Shown here: positions 1 through 5,421 of the stretch, piece by piece
Position numbering within the stretch: the stretch's first letter is position 1
Layout of the letters: the number at the start of each line of letters is the position of its first letter
NCBI GenBank assembly: GCA_024636355.1
Contig: JAGXHH010000179.1
Location: 1-10,120 of the forward strand
Length of the DNA: 10,120 nt
Direction of reading: 5' to 3'
Source: Desulfobacteraceae bacterium
GTDB taxonomy: Bacteria > Desulfobacterota > Desulfobacteria > Desulfobacterales > Desulfosalsimonadaceae
Translations under genes and position numbers: made by a program
Notes under the pieces: generated by a model
Seen by the model: the letters and a program-made list of their open reading frames with translations, nothing else
Databases searched by the model: none
What the model was told of the DNA's origin: nothing

Positions 1-189
1 ACCGTCTGGACCATTTCCGATATTTTCAACGCCATGATGGCCTGGCCCAACCTGATCGGACTGATCTTCCTGAGTCCCGTGGTTCTCCGGCTGACAAAAG
101 AATACTTTTCCGATCCGAAGCGGGTTTATCCTTATAATTACGAAATTCCGCCACTCGTTGATCCTGCGGATCAGGAAGGTGGCGCCTGA
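1..189 (+). CDS. Sodium:alanine symporter (AGCS family), C-terminal fragment
   Basis: This is the last 62 codons of a gene that begins before the window, read in frame from base 1 to a TGA at 187-189. The visible part has the Trp-Thr-Ile-Ser-Asp-Ile-Phe-Asn segment, then a hydrophobic helix (about residues 14-30 of the fragment) ending in SPVVLRLTKEYF. It closes with a polar tail of about 25 residues containing Tyr-Pro-Tyr and several prolines. This matches the last membrane helix and cytoplasmic tail of AGCS symporters, inner-membrane proteins that import alanine or glycine with sodium. Only the C-terminus is seen, so substrate cannot be judged and another multi-helix permease is possible. 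The stop shares one base with the purN start, which suggests translational coupling although the functions are unrelated. Confidence 0.7.
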   Translation, partial: TVWTISDIFNAMMAWPNLIGLIFLSPVVLRLTKEYFSDPKRVYPYNYEIPPLVDPADQEGGA

Positions 190-974
190 TGACAACACCG
201 ATACGCATCGGGGCACTGATCAGCGGCACCGGGTCGAACCTGGATGCCATTATGGCGGCCTGCGAATCCGGCGGGATAAACGGCCGGGTGGTCTTTGCCG
301 GCGCGGACAACCCGTCTGCCGCCGGATTGAAAAAAGCGGAAAATCGCGGCATCCCGACATTCGTGGTCGACTATTCCGGGATCATCCGATCCTATAAGGC
401 AGACCCGGACCCGGCCCGCCTGCCGGCCGACTTCAATGAAGCCGACATCCGCACCCGGCAGCACCTGGCAGGCGATTCCGACCGCCTCCGGACCTTCCTG
501 CAAACCCGGGCCATTGCCGAAGCAGCGCTCCTGGAACAGATGGCCGCCTGTCCCTTCGACCTGCTGGTGCTGGCCGGTTTCATGCGAAACCTGACGCCGT
601 ATTTTATCGACCGGGTCAACACGGAAGAAAACCGGCCGCGCATCATGAACATCCACCCCGCGCTCCTGCCGGCATTTGCGGGCACGGACGGCTACGGCGA
701 CACGTTTCGCTACGGGTGCAGGATCGGCGGATGCACCGTGCATTTCATCGATTACGGGGAAGATTCGGGACCGATCATCGGCCAGCGCTGCTTTGCCATA
801 AAAGAAGGCGACACCCTTGAGACGGTAAAGAAAAAGGGGCTGGCGCTCGAATGGGAACTTTACCCGGAATGCATCCGCCTGTTTGCGGAAAACCGGCTGC
901 AAACGGTTAAAATGACCTGGACGCTGCCCGATGGAAAGGTCACGCAACGCAATGTGGTCCGGATCGTGGATTGA
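189..974 (+). CDS. purN: Phosphoribosylglycinamide formyltransferase (GART), PurN family, with insertion
   Basis: PurN transfers a formyl group from 10-formyltetrahydrofolate to glycinamide ribonucleotide, the third step of de novo purine synthesis in the cytosol. Three family signatures are visible. The phosphate-binding loop SGTGSNLDAI is at residues 12-21. The catalytic MNIHPALLP carries Asn154 and His156. VHFIDYGEDSGPII carries the third catalytic residue, Asp192. The protein is 261 residues against about 190-215 for typical PurN. The excess lies mainly between residues 62 and 115, a charged stretch between the GIPTFVVDY strand and the strand DLLVLAGFMR. The C-terminus adds a short strand pair (MTWTLPDGKVTQRNVVRI). 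The ATG overlaps the upstream stop, and an AAGGTGG Shine-Dalgarno sequence lies about six bases before it. The catalytic residues are intact, so I expect a working enzyme. Confidence 0.9.
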   Translation: MTTPIRIGALISGTGSNLDAIMAACESGGINGRVVFAGADNPSAAGLKKAENRGIPTFVVDYSGIIRSYKADPDPARLPADFNEADIRTRQHLAGDSDRLRTFLQTRAIAEAALLEQMAACPFDLLVLAGFMRNLTPYFIDRVNTEENRPRIMNIHPALLPAFAGTDGYGDTFRYGCRIGGCTVHFIDYGEDSGPIIGQRCFAIKEGDTLETVKKKGLALEWELYPECIRLFAENRLQTVKMTWTLPDGKVTQRNVVRIVD

Positions 975-1003
975 TGGAATGGGATGAGAATGGGATGGAA
1001 TGA
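970..1003 (+). repeat. Purine-rich GGAATGGGATG simple repeat
   Basis: Directly after the purN stop, the motif ATGGAATGGGATG occurs and is then repeated in shuffled form (GAGAATGGGATGGAATGATG). The strand is almost free of C. This looks like slippage-derived low-complexity DNA. I see no coding or regulatory role. Confidence 0.45.
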
Positions 1004-1041
1004 TGTGAAGTGAAACCTACATTTTCGGCATCGACAAACAA

Positions 1042-1125
1042 GGGCGGACACATAGGTCCGCCCCTACAAAAATTACTGTCTCACCCGTAGGGGAGGACCT
1101 GTGTGTCCGCCCAAATATTTTTTTT
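1042..1125 (+). terminator. Nested inverted repeat with T-run, probable terminator after purN
   Basis: Two 26-base arms (1042-1067 and 1087-1112) are inverted copies of each other with 24 of 26 positions paired and a 19-base loop. Each arm is also a small hairpin of its own: GGGCGGAC, six bases, GTCCGCCC in the left arm, and the same with one mismatch in the right arm. The right arm is followed by AAATA and a run of eight T (1118-1125), the layout of a rho-independent terminator for plus-strand transcripts from purN. It also lies beyond the 3' end of the convergent traB gene and could stop that transcript by structure alone. The self-similar arms suggest a REP-like mobile palindrome that has been put to use. 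Confidence 0.5.
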
Positions 1126-1156
1126 ACCACAGAGGACTCAGAGGGCACAGAGAAGG
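1126..1156 (+). repeat. Interspersed repeat, ACCACAGAGG type
   Basis: This 31-base tract consists of short units related to CACAGAGG (ACCACAGAGG, ACTCAGAGGG, CACAGAGAAGG). A related tract in the opposite orientation lies at 2788-2820 on the other side of traB. From general knowledge, such tracts are dispersed in many copies in environmental Deltaproteobacteria-type genomes and often produce spurious small open frames. Confidence 0.5.
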
Positions 1157-1162
1157 GCTTAT

Positions 1163-1197
1163 TTCACTCTTCACTCTTCATTGTTCACCGTTTTCAC
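1163..1197 (+). repeat. Heptamer tandem repeat TTCACTC
   Basis: Five consecutive 7-base units can be read: TTCACTC, TTCACTC, TTCATTG, TTCACCG, TTTTCAC. The last unit overlaps the stop codon of the minus-strand traB gene, so the repeat abuts and slightly enters the gene's 3' end. The same 7-base period recurs at 2842-2875. Confidence 0.5.
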
Positions 1198-2399
1198 CCG
1201 CCCGCGCCGACCAGCTTGACCATCATCGGCAATGCCACAAACGTTCCCACCGCGCTGCCCAGGTTGGTAAACACCACGACCAGCAGAATCCGGGTGACCT
1301 TGTTTCTCCAGAATCCCCGCGCGCTCAAAATATCTTCCGGCAGGTCTTCCAGATCCCCCACCTTCGGCTTGCGCACAGAGGCTTCCACCAGGCCGGCCAC
1401 CCAGCCGGCGGCGATCATCGGATTTAGGGACGTCAGCGGTGCGGCGAATACTGCCGTGACAATCGTTACCGGGTGCGCCAGGGCAATCACGGCGCCTATC
1501 CCGGCGAAGATGCCGTTTGCCAGAAACCACCAGATGATCATTTCCCGGCCGGTCTGCAGTCCGCCGTAAAAAAAACCGGCGATTACCAGCGCCACAATGA
1601 TTCCCGGGATCAGCCATTTGATCAGCCCGACGGCTTTGCCTTTCGGCGGTATGGTTTCAAGGGGGACGATGTCGATCTCCTGATGGATGTACTCGCGAAT
1701 GCCCGGCACATGACCGGCGCCGACCACCGCGACGATCCTGTCTCCTTCGGCATGCCGGATCTTTTGCGCAAGGTACTGGTCCCGCTCATCGATCAGGATC
1801 CGCCGGATCGACGGATGCGCCTTTTCCATTTCCGAAAGCAGGCTCTGCAGGATGTCCTCCTGCTTCATCTGCTCGATCGCTTCCTCGTCAATGTCGCCGA
1901 CGCCGCCGAAGGACAGAATCAGCTGAAAAAACAGCTTCATCTTGTTCCACAACCCCGTGCTGCGCCATGTCCGGGAAAGGGTGACGCTGATGTCCCGGTC
2001 GGCCAGGCAGACGTTTGCGCCGGTGGCTTCGGCCGCATCGAGCGCCCGGATCATTTCCTCGCCGGGCCGGACCCCGAGTTTTTCCCCCACTTTTTTCTGG
2101 AATGCCGCCATCAGCAGGTTGATGAGCAGCAAAAAGGCTTTTTTCTCCCGGATGACTTTGACGATGTTCATTTCCCGCCACTGCGCACTCTGCCGGATCG
2201 ACTGGTAACGCGACTGGCAAAGCTCAACGCATACGGTATCGGGCCGCTCCTCTTCGATGACCCGCGCCACCAGCTCTGCGCTCTCCCGTGACACGTGGGC
2301 CGTGCCCACCAGGACGACTTCCTTGCCGGCGACGGTGATACGCGTGATATTGGCATCGGTCTGTTCGGCCGGTTCCATTGTTTTATCCATCAGATTCAT
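1194..2399 (-). CDS. traB: TraB/PrgY family protein (TIKI/EreA-ChaN-like fold) with C-terminal membrane domain
   Basis: TraB-family proteins were named for enterococcal PrgY/TraB, which shut down sex pheromone activity, and belong to a superfamily of suspected metalloproteases. The soluble domain carries the family motifs: VGTAHVS at residues 31-37, the glutamate of TVCVELCQSRY (Glu59), and GAGHVPGI at 227-234. It is followed by about four hydrophobic segments (roughly 258-280, 287-308, 313-340 and 369-397), so the protein should be anchored in the inner membrane. At 401 residues it is a normal length for bacterial and archaeal members. The ATG at 2399 is preceded on the minus strand by GGAGA six bases upstream, which decides the start. 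The gene stands alone, convergent to purN and divergent from rnk. The real substrate is unknown, and the pheromone role need not apply here. Confidence 0.85.
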   Translation of the reverse strand: MNLMDKTMEPAEQTDANITRITVAGKEVVLVGTAHVSRESAELVARVIEEERPDTVCVELCQSRYQSIRQSAQWREMNIVKVIREKKAFLLLINLLMAAFQKKVGEKLGVRPGEEMIRALDAAEATGANVCLADRDISVTLSRTWRSTGLWNKMKLFFQLILSFGGVGDIDEEAIEQMKQEDILQSLLSEMEKAHPSIRRILIDERDQYLAQKIRHAEGDRIVAVVGAGHVPGIREYIHQEIDIVPLETIPPKGKAVGLIKWLIPGIIVALVIAGFFYGGLQTGREMIIWWFLANGIFAGIGAVIALAHPVTIVTAVFAAPLTSLNPMIAAGWVAGLVEASVRKPKVGDLEDLPEDILSARGFWRNKVTRILLVVVFTNLGSAVGTFVALPMMVKLVGAGG

Positions 2400-2787
2400 T
2401 CAGTTCTCCATCAGTTTAGATTCAGGACGTTACACGGTGTACAAATTTTAATGGAATTGTTCAAGTGAAGAAAGCAAGGAGGATGCAGAAAATCAACTTG
2501 TCCGGTCTGGTCGCAATAGACTCTGAAGGTGCAGGAATTGGCTCAAACAAAGCTGCTGTACCCCTATGACGGTGATGTTGATGGCACCGAAAAATTCATC
2601 TTGCATGCGTCTGGATTCGTTGCAGCGATTTGGTCTTATGTGTTATAGATATCGGGTGTATGCAGCAATATGGCAGATAGCGGTTCACAGTTCACGGTTT
2701 TAAATGCTCTTGCAGCAGACTTGCTTAACAAAAATAAAAAACTTGCATGTTGCAGCACAGGGACACTGGGGTAATTTTTCAAAATTG

Positions 2788-2820
2788 CCTTTCTTCGTGT
2801 CCTTTGTGCCTTTGTGGTTC
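2788..2820 (-). repeat. Interspersed repeat, ACCACAAAGG type, inverted relative to 1126-1156
   Basis: Read on the minus strand this is ACCACAAAGGCACAAAGGAC followed by ACGAAGAAAGG, built from CACAAAGG units. It is the diverged, oppositely oriented relative of the tract at 1126-1156. The pair brackets traB. Confidence 0.5.
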
Positions 2821-2841
2821 AGACGGCGACCGGGCTTCCTT

Positions 2842-2875
2842 CTGGATTCTGGATTCTTGATTCTTGATTCTTTCG
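2842..2875 (+). repeat. Heptamer tandem repeat CTGGATT/CTTGATT
   Basis: Four complete 7-base units (CTGGATT twice, then CTTGATT twice) are followed by a partial unit starting CTTTC. The array ends about 22 bases before the rnk start codon, so it lies in the untranslated leader or promoter zone of rnk. Copy-number change there could alter expression, which is inference. Confidence 0.5.
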
Positions 2876-2897
2876 CCATTAACAAAAAGGGGATGTC

Positions 2898-3314
2898 ATG
2901 AGAGAACGAATTATATACATTACACAGTTCGACCTTGAACGGCTCGAGGGCATTCTTGCCGCACTCGGCGAAGCCGATTATCGTGACCGACAGGATATAG
3001 AAGAGCTCGAAGCCGAACTCGAAGAAGGCAACGTGGTCGATTCCAAAGACGTCCCACCCAATGTCGTTACCATGAACTCAAAGGTGCGGCTGGTGGATCT
3101 CGACAACGACAAGGTCATGGAATACACGCTGGTATTCCCGAAAGATGCGGACATCAAAGCCGGCAAGCTGTCTGTCCTGTCTCCGATTGGTACGGCCATC
3201 CTGGGATATGCTGAAGGAGACATGCTTCAATGGCGTGTCCCGGGAGGCATTCGCGAAATCAAGATCGAAAAAATTCTGTATCAGCCGGAAGCCGCCGGAG
3301 ATTACCACCTGTAG
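2898..3314 (+). CDS. rnk: Nucleoside diphosphate kinase regulator-like protein, Rnk/GreA C-terminal family
   Basis: Rnk-type proteins pair a short N-terminal helical region with the FKBP-like C-terminal domain of the transcript-cleavage factors GreA/GreB. They bind RNA polymerase near the secondary channel but do not stimulate cleavage as GreA does. Here residues 11-46 form a charged helix (FDLERLEGIL to ELEEGNVV). The hallmark DSKDVPPNVVTMNSKVRL is at residues 48-65. The Gre fold follows, with LSVLSPIGTAILGYAEGD at 91-108 and a final IKIEKILYQP strand. The length of 138 residues is normal for Rnk and too short for GreA. AAGGGGATGTC in front of the ATG supplies the ribosome binding site. The gene appears monocistronic, with a strong hairpin immediately after it. 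The old name, regulator of nucleoside diphosphate kinase, comes from genetics in Pseudomonas and may not describe its role here. Confidence 0.85.
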   Translation: MRERIIYITQFDLERLEGILAALGEADYRDRQDIEELEAELEEGNVVDSKDVPPNVVTMNSKVRLVDLDNDKVMEYTLVFPKDADIKAGKLSVLSPIGTAILGYAEGDMLQWRVPGGIREIKIEKILYQPEAAGDYHL

Positions 3315-3320
3315 CCCTGA

Positions 3321-3360
3321 AACAGCCGGACCCGGACGCCTGCGCCCGGGTCCGGCTGTT
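3321..3360 (+). terminator. Hairpin terminator after rnk
   Basis: A perfect 15-base inverted repeat, AACAGCCGGACCCGG (3321-3335) with CCGGGTCCGGCTGTT (3346-3360), encloses a 10-base loop and starts six bases after the rnk stop. The stem is very GC-rich but lacks a long T-run (ATCGTCACC follows). It is therefore a structural terminator or mRNA-stabilising hairpin rather than a textbook intrinsic terminator. Confidence 0.7.
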
Positions 3361-3648
3361 ATCGTCACCGTGTCCTGTTGCCCTACCCCTATGTCTTTCT
3401 ACTGAACCCGAAAATCTTCTACAAAAATCACTTCACAGGCACCGCCCCCGGTATCAGTCCGGGACAGGGAGCTTTTCCATTTCATAGTGCCCGAACGAAA
3501 CCAGGGATGTTTCGTCAAGATCAACCAAACAGCACATTTCGATTCATGGAATTTTTTCTTATACTAATTCGAAGGATTCTTTGATATGCCTTATCTATTC
3601 ACTTTTTAAAACTACTTATAATTCCTCTGAAACCGGGTCGATTCTCTT
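3361..3648. other. Leader region upstream of cas1
   Basis: This stretch, 334 bases from the rnk stop including the hairpin, separates rnk from the CRISPR-Cas locus. It contains no CRISPR repeats and no convincing gene; a 68-codon frame at 3378-3584 has no recognisable family or ribosome binding site. It becomes AT-rich toward cas1. It holds an inverted repeat ACGAAAC (3495-3501) with GTTTCGT (3509-3515) across a 7-base loop, and promoter-like elements nearer cas1. Confidence 0.6.
3537..3622 (+). promoter_or_regulatory. Candidate promoters for cas1-cas2
   Basis: Two sigma70-like -10 elements lie upstream of cas1. TATACT (3560-3565) has a poor -35, TTTCGA (3537-3542), at a 17-base spacing. A perfect TATAAT (3617-3622) has no recognisable -35 at the right distance. 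The second would place a transcript start about 20 bases before the cas1 ATG, giving a very short leader. Neither is certain. The inverted repeat at 3495-3515 lies just upstream and could bind a regulator. Confidence 0.3.
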
Positions 3649-4668
3649 ATGCAATTGGTTATCAATACCCCCGGCACCTTCATCACTCAAAAAGACGGAA
3701 TTTTTCGCCTTAAACAGGGAGAAAACCATTTCGACATCTCACCTGTAAAAGTCGAATCCATCGTGATGACCAACCAGGCAATGCTTTCCACCCAGGCGGT
3801 CTGTCTGGCACTTGAGCATAACATCGACGTCATCTTTTTGGATAATTTCGGTGATCCGGTAGGTCGGATATGGTTCTCCAAACTCGGCAGTACAGCCCTT
3901 ATCCGGCGAAAACAGCTGGCAGCCGAAATACATGGGGAAACGGGTTTGAGCCTGGTAACCGACATGATCCGCCGGAAACTGGAAAATCAGCTTCGATTCC
4001 TGAAAAAACTCAAGTTCGCCAGGCCCGGCAAAGACGCGATCTTCGATGCCCCCATTTCTGTAATCACCGAAGCAATTTCCAACCTGCCGGATACGATTGC
4101 GGATGCCGATGAAAGCATCCGTAACCGCCTGATGGGAATCGAGGGCTCCGCCGGAAGGGCCTATTTCCAATGCCTGTCCCAACTGATGCCGGAGAACTAC
4201 CGCTTCAACGGCCGGTCCCGGCAACCCGCAAAAGACCCCTTTAATGCTGTTTTAAACTACTGCTTCGGCATCCTTTACGGTCGGGTGGAAAAAGCCTGCA
4301 TCCTCTCCGGCCTGGACCCCTATGTCGGATTTCTCCATACAGACAACTACAACAAGAAATCGCTGGTCTTCGACCTAATTGAACCCTTCCGCATTTTCGG
4401 CGAACAAGTGGCCGTCTACCTGTTCACCGGCCGCAAAATGAAAGACGACTACTTCGACATGACGGAAACCTCGGCAACTTTGAACCGGAGCGGCAAACCG
4501 GTAGTTATCGAAGCCATGAACACGCACTTGGATGAAACTGTCCGGTACCGCAGAAAAAATGTCAAGCGCCGGCACATCATCCAGCACGAGGCGCACCGGC
4601 TGGCGAATCTGCTGCTGGCAGACGAAAACGAGAAACGGCCCGACTGGTTGGAAATCAAAGAAATCTGA
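3649..4668 (+). CDS. cas1: CRISPR-associated endonuclease/integrase Cas1
   Basis: Cas1 is the metal-dependent integrase that, with Cas2, inserts new spacers into the CRISPR array. The N-terminal beta-rich domain starts MQLVINTPGTF and runs to about residue 85. The helical catalytic domain holds the metal ligands: Glu165 in GIEGSAGRAYF, His230 in GFLHTDNYN, and Asp242 with Glu245 in LVFDLIEPFR. At 339 residues the length is normal and no catalytic residue is missing. The start is chosen because MQLVINT is the usual beginning of this Cas1 branch, although no clear Shine-Dalgarno sequence precedes it. cas2 follows after 20 bases, so the two form one adaptation unit. The HTDNYNKKSLVFDLIEPFR active-site segment reminds me of Cas1 from type III or mixed I-B/III loci more than of the classic I-B branch. 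This impression needs a tree. Confidence 0.95.
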   Translation: MQLVINTPGTFITQKDGIFRLKQGENHFDISPVKVESIVMTNQAMLSTQAVCLALEHNIDVIFLDNFGDPVGRIWFSKLGSTALIRRKQLAAEIHGETGLSLVTDMIRRKLENQLRFLKKLKFARPGKDAIFDAPISVITEAISNLPDTIADADESIRNRLMGIEGSAGRAYFQCLSQLMPENYRFNGRSRQPAKDPFNAVLNYCFGILYGRVEKACILSGLDPYVGFLHTDNYNKKSLVFDLIEPFRIFGEQVAVYLFTGRKMKDDYFDMTETSATLNRSGKPVVIEAMNTHLDETVRYRRKNVKRRHIIQHEAHRLANLLLADENEKRPDWLEIKEI

Positions 4669-4688
4669 TCCTGAAAAGGTGGAAAAAA

Positions 4689-4988
4689 ATGCCGTCGATT
4701 CTCACTTGGATCATCTATGACATCGCGGAAAACAAAGCGCGAAGCAAGGTGGCTAAAGCCTGCAAGCAGGCCGGCCTGATCCGGGTGCAGAAAAGCGTTT
4801 TCCTCGGCCGCCTCGAATCGAACCGATTCGATGAACTCGGTGAAATCTGCCGGGACCTGATCGACGAAGAGAGCGACAGAATTTACCTCTTTCCCTTCTG
4901 CCAGGAGGATTTCCGGCGGATTAAAGTCCTCGGCCAGGGTTTTGACAAAAAACTGGTCAATGATGAAATCCTGGCAAAATTTTTCTGA
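4689..4988 (+). CDS. cas2: CRISPR-associated protein Cas2
   Basis: Cas2 is the small dimeric ferredoxin-fold partner that bridges two Cas1 dimers in the spacer-integration complex. The first strand ILTWIIYDI ends in the conserved Asp11 and is followed by ENKARSKVAKACKQAGL. QKSVFLGRL forms the second strand and IYLFPFCQEDFRRIKVLGQ the fourth. At 99 residues the length is normal. AAGGTGG six bases before the ATG is a good ribosome binding site. The gene sits 20 bases after cas1 and ends just before a perfect palindrome (4995-5019) that may also stop this transcript. Usual cas gene orders would put an array or cas4 nearby; neither follows here. Confidence 0.93.
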   Translation: MPSILTWIIYDIAENKARSKVAKACKQAGLIRVQKSVFLGRLESNRFDELGEICRDLIDEESDRIYLFPFCQEDFRRIKVLGQGFDKKLVNDEILAKFF

Positions 4989-4994
4989 GGCAAT

Positions 4995-5019
4995 TGGAGG
5001 TCACAATTTGTGACCTCCA
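4995..5019. promoter_or_regulatory. 25-bp perfect palindrome between cas2 and the ORF6N gene
   Basis: The arms TGGAGGTCACAA and TTGTGACCTCCA flank a single central T, with every position paired. It lies seven bases after the cas2 stop and 51 bases before the ORF6N start. The central 21 bases (half-sites GAGGTCACAA) are identical, on the opposite strand, to the centre of the palindrome inside the ORF6N gene (5258-5298). It could be an operator for the ORF6N protein, a terminator hairpin for cas1-cas2 (no T-run follows), or both. Confidence 0.6.
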
Positions 5020-5024
5020 GATCA

Positions 5025-5053
5025 TTTACAGTCAACCGGAAAGGTATTTCAAT
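5025..5053 (+). promoter_or_regulatory. Candidate promoter for the ORF6N gene
   Basis: TTTACA (5025-5030, five of six to TTGACA) and TTCAAT (5048-5053, four of six to TATAAT) are separated by 17 bases. The predicted start lies around 5060, just before the AGAGGA ribosome binding site. The 25-bp palindrome ends six bases upstream of the -35, a position where a bound protein could influence polymerase. The -10 is weak. Confidence 0.35.
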
Positions 5054-5070
5054 TCAAGAAGAGGACTCAA

Positions 5071-5388
5071 ATGTCGGAAATGATTTCGTCAGAAGCCATT
5101 GCATCAAGAATCTATTTTATCCACGGTGTCAGGGTCATGCTCGACAGAGACCTTGCCGAATTATACGGAGTTGAGACAAAGGTCTTAAAACAGGCTGTCA
5201 GACGAAATATCGCTCGATTCCCCTCCGATTTCATGTTCGAGATGAGTACAGAGGAATTCCCCAACTTGAGGTCACAAATTGTGACCTCAAGTTGGGGAGG
5301 AGCCTGGGTTTACGGTAAAAGAACAAGAGGCGCGATACAGCAGCAAGCTTTGACAAACACAAACTTGAATGATATATTGAAAATGTAA
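5071..5388 (+). CDS. ORF6N-domain DNA-binding protein, C-terminally truncated
   Basis: ORF6N is a DNA-binding domain of the KilA-N type found in phage and mobile-element regulators. Residues 8-77 match it: IASRIYFIHGVRVMLDRDLAELYGVETKVLKQAVRRNIARFPSDFMFEM leads to the family's LRSQIVTSSWGG. Intact relatives continue with a PYAFTEQGVAMLSSVL-like segment and are usually longer than 150 residues. Here residues 79-105 (WVYGKRTRG to NDILKM) do not resemble the family, and the gene ends at 105 residues. This looks like a deletion or frameshift after the palindrome. In the +1 frame PGFTVKEQ and then SSKL faintly recall the lost segment. AGAGGA five bases before the ATG supports the start. The conserved domain keeps an intact frame, so DNA binding may persist. 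The 3' end overlaps the antitoxin promoter. Confidence 0.75.
   Translation: MSEMISSEAIASRIYFIHGVRVMLDRDLAELYGVETKVLKQAVRRNIARFPSDFMFEMSTEEFPNLRSQIVTSSWGGAWVYGKRTRGAIQQQALTNTNLNDILKM
5258..5298. repeat. 41-bp perfect palindrome inside the ORF6N coding sequence
   Basis: Each base from 5258 to 5277 pairs with its partner from 5279 to 5298 around a central A. The arms begin TCCCCAACTTGAGGTCACAA and end with the reverse complement. The segment encodes the family motif around residues 64-76 (PNLRSQIVTSSWG). The inner 21 bases equal the core of the palindrome at 4995-5019. In RNA it would form a very stable hairpin in the middle of the message. Confidence 0.85.
5350..5378 (+). promoter_or_regulatory. 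Sigma70-type promoter of the antitoxin gene
   Basis: TTGACA (5350-5355) and TATATT (5373-5378) are separated by exactly 17 bases; the -35 is perfect and the -10 matches five of six. The expected start is near 5385, about 37 bases before the antitoxin ATG. The promoter lies inside the off-family 3' end of the ORF6N frame, which argues that this end is no longer under protein-level selection. Confidence 0.6.
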
Positions 5389-5418
5389 AGAAAATTTAAA
5401 ATGCATGCTGTTTTCAAT
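5376..5418. promoter_or_regulatory. Inverted repeat across the antitoxin promoter start, candidate operator
   Basis: ATTGAAAA (5376-5383) and TTTTCAAT (5411-5418) are exact inverted copies, 27 bases apart. The left arm overlaps the end of the -10 element and the start site; the right arm ends three bases before the antitoxin ATG. AbrB/MazE-fold antitoxins commonly repress their own operon by binding such repeats, so this is a plausible autoregulatory site. The arms are AT-rich, so chance occurrence is possible. Confidence 0.35.
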
Positions 5419-5421
5419 TAA

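Larger units (their letters stand above)
2400..2897. other. 498-base spacer between traB and rnk, no convincing gene
   Basis: Both neighbouring genes point away from this stretch, so it must hold the promoters of traB (minus) and rnk (plus). I find no convincing promoter pair for either gene. Short frames exist, for example 25-40 codons between 2483 and 2649, but they have no recognisable similarity and no well-spaced ribosome binding site. The right half carries repeats: a two-unit GTTCAC(A/G) heptamer at 2683-2696, the CACAAAGG-type tract at 2788-2820 and a heptamer array at 2842-2875. It reads as decayed, repeat-invaded intergenic DNA. Confidence 0.6.

Noticed and set aside
171..947. 258-codon open frame on the minus strand opposite purN
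   Set aside because: It lies fully antisense to purN, which has intact catalytic motifs. Its own translation is arginine- and glycine-rich with no recognisable domain, typical of an antisense shadow in GC-rich DNA.
1473..2291. 272-codon open frame on the plus strand opposite traB
   Set aside because: It is antisense to traB, which carries GTAHVS and GAGHVPGI motifs and a good ribosome binding site. The translation of this frame is low-complexity and unlike any family.
2475..2569. AAGGAGG followed at once by ATG and a 28-codon frame
   Set aside because: The Shine-Dalgarno-like sequence touches the ATG with no spacing, and the peptide resembles nothing. An overlapping frame starting at 2529 is equally unsupported.
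2704..2901. 65-codon frame and its minus-strand counterpart (2700-2885) before rnk
   Set aside because: Both are translations of the CACAAAGG-type and heptamer repeats. Such repeat-derived frames are a known source of spurious hypothetical proteins.
3378..3584. 68-codon frame between rnk and cas1
   Set aside because: It has no ribosome binding site and no family resemblance, and it crosses inverted repeats in what looks like a promoter region.
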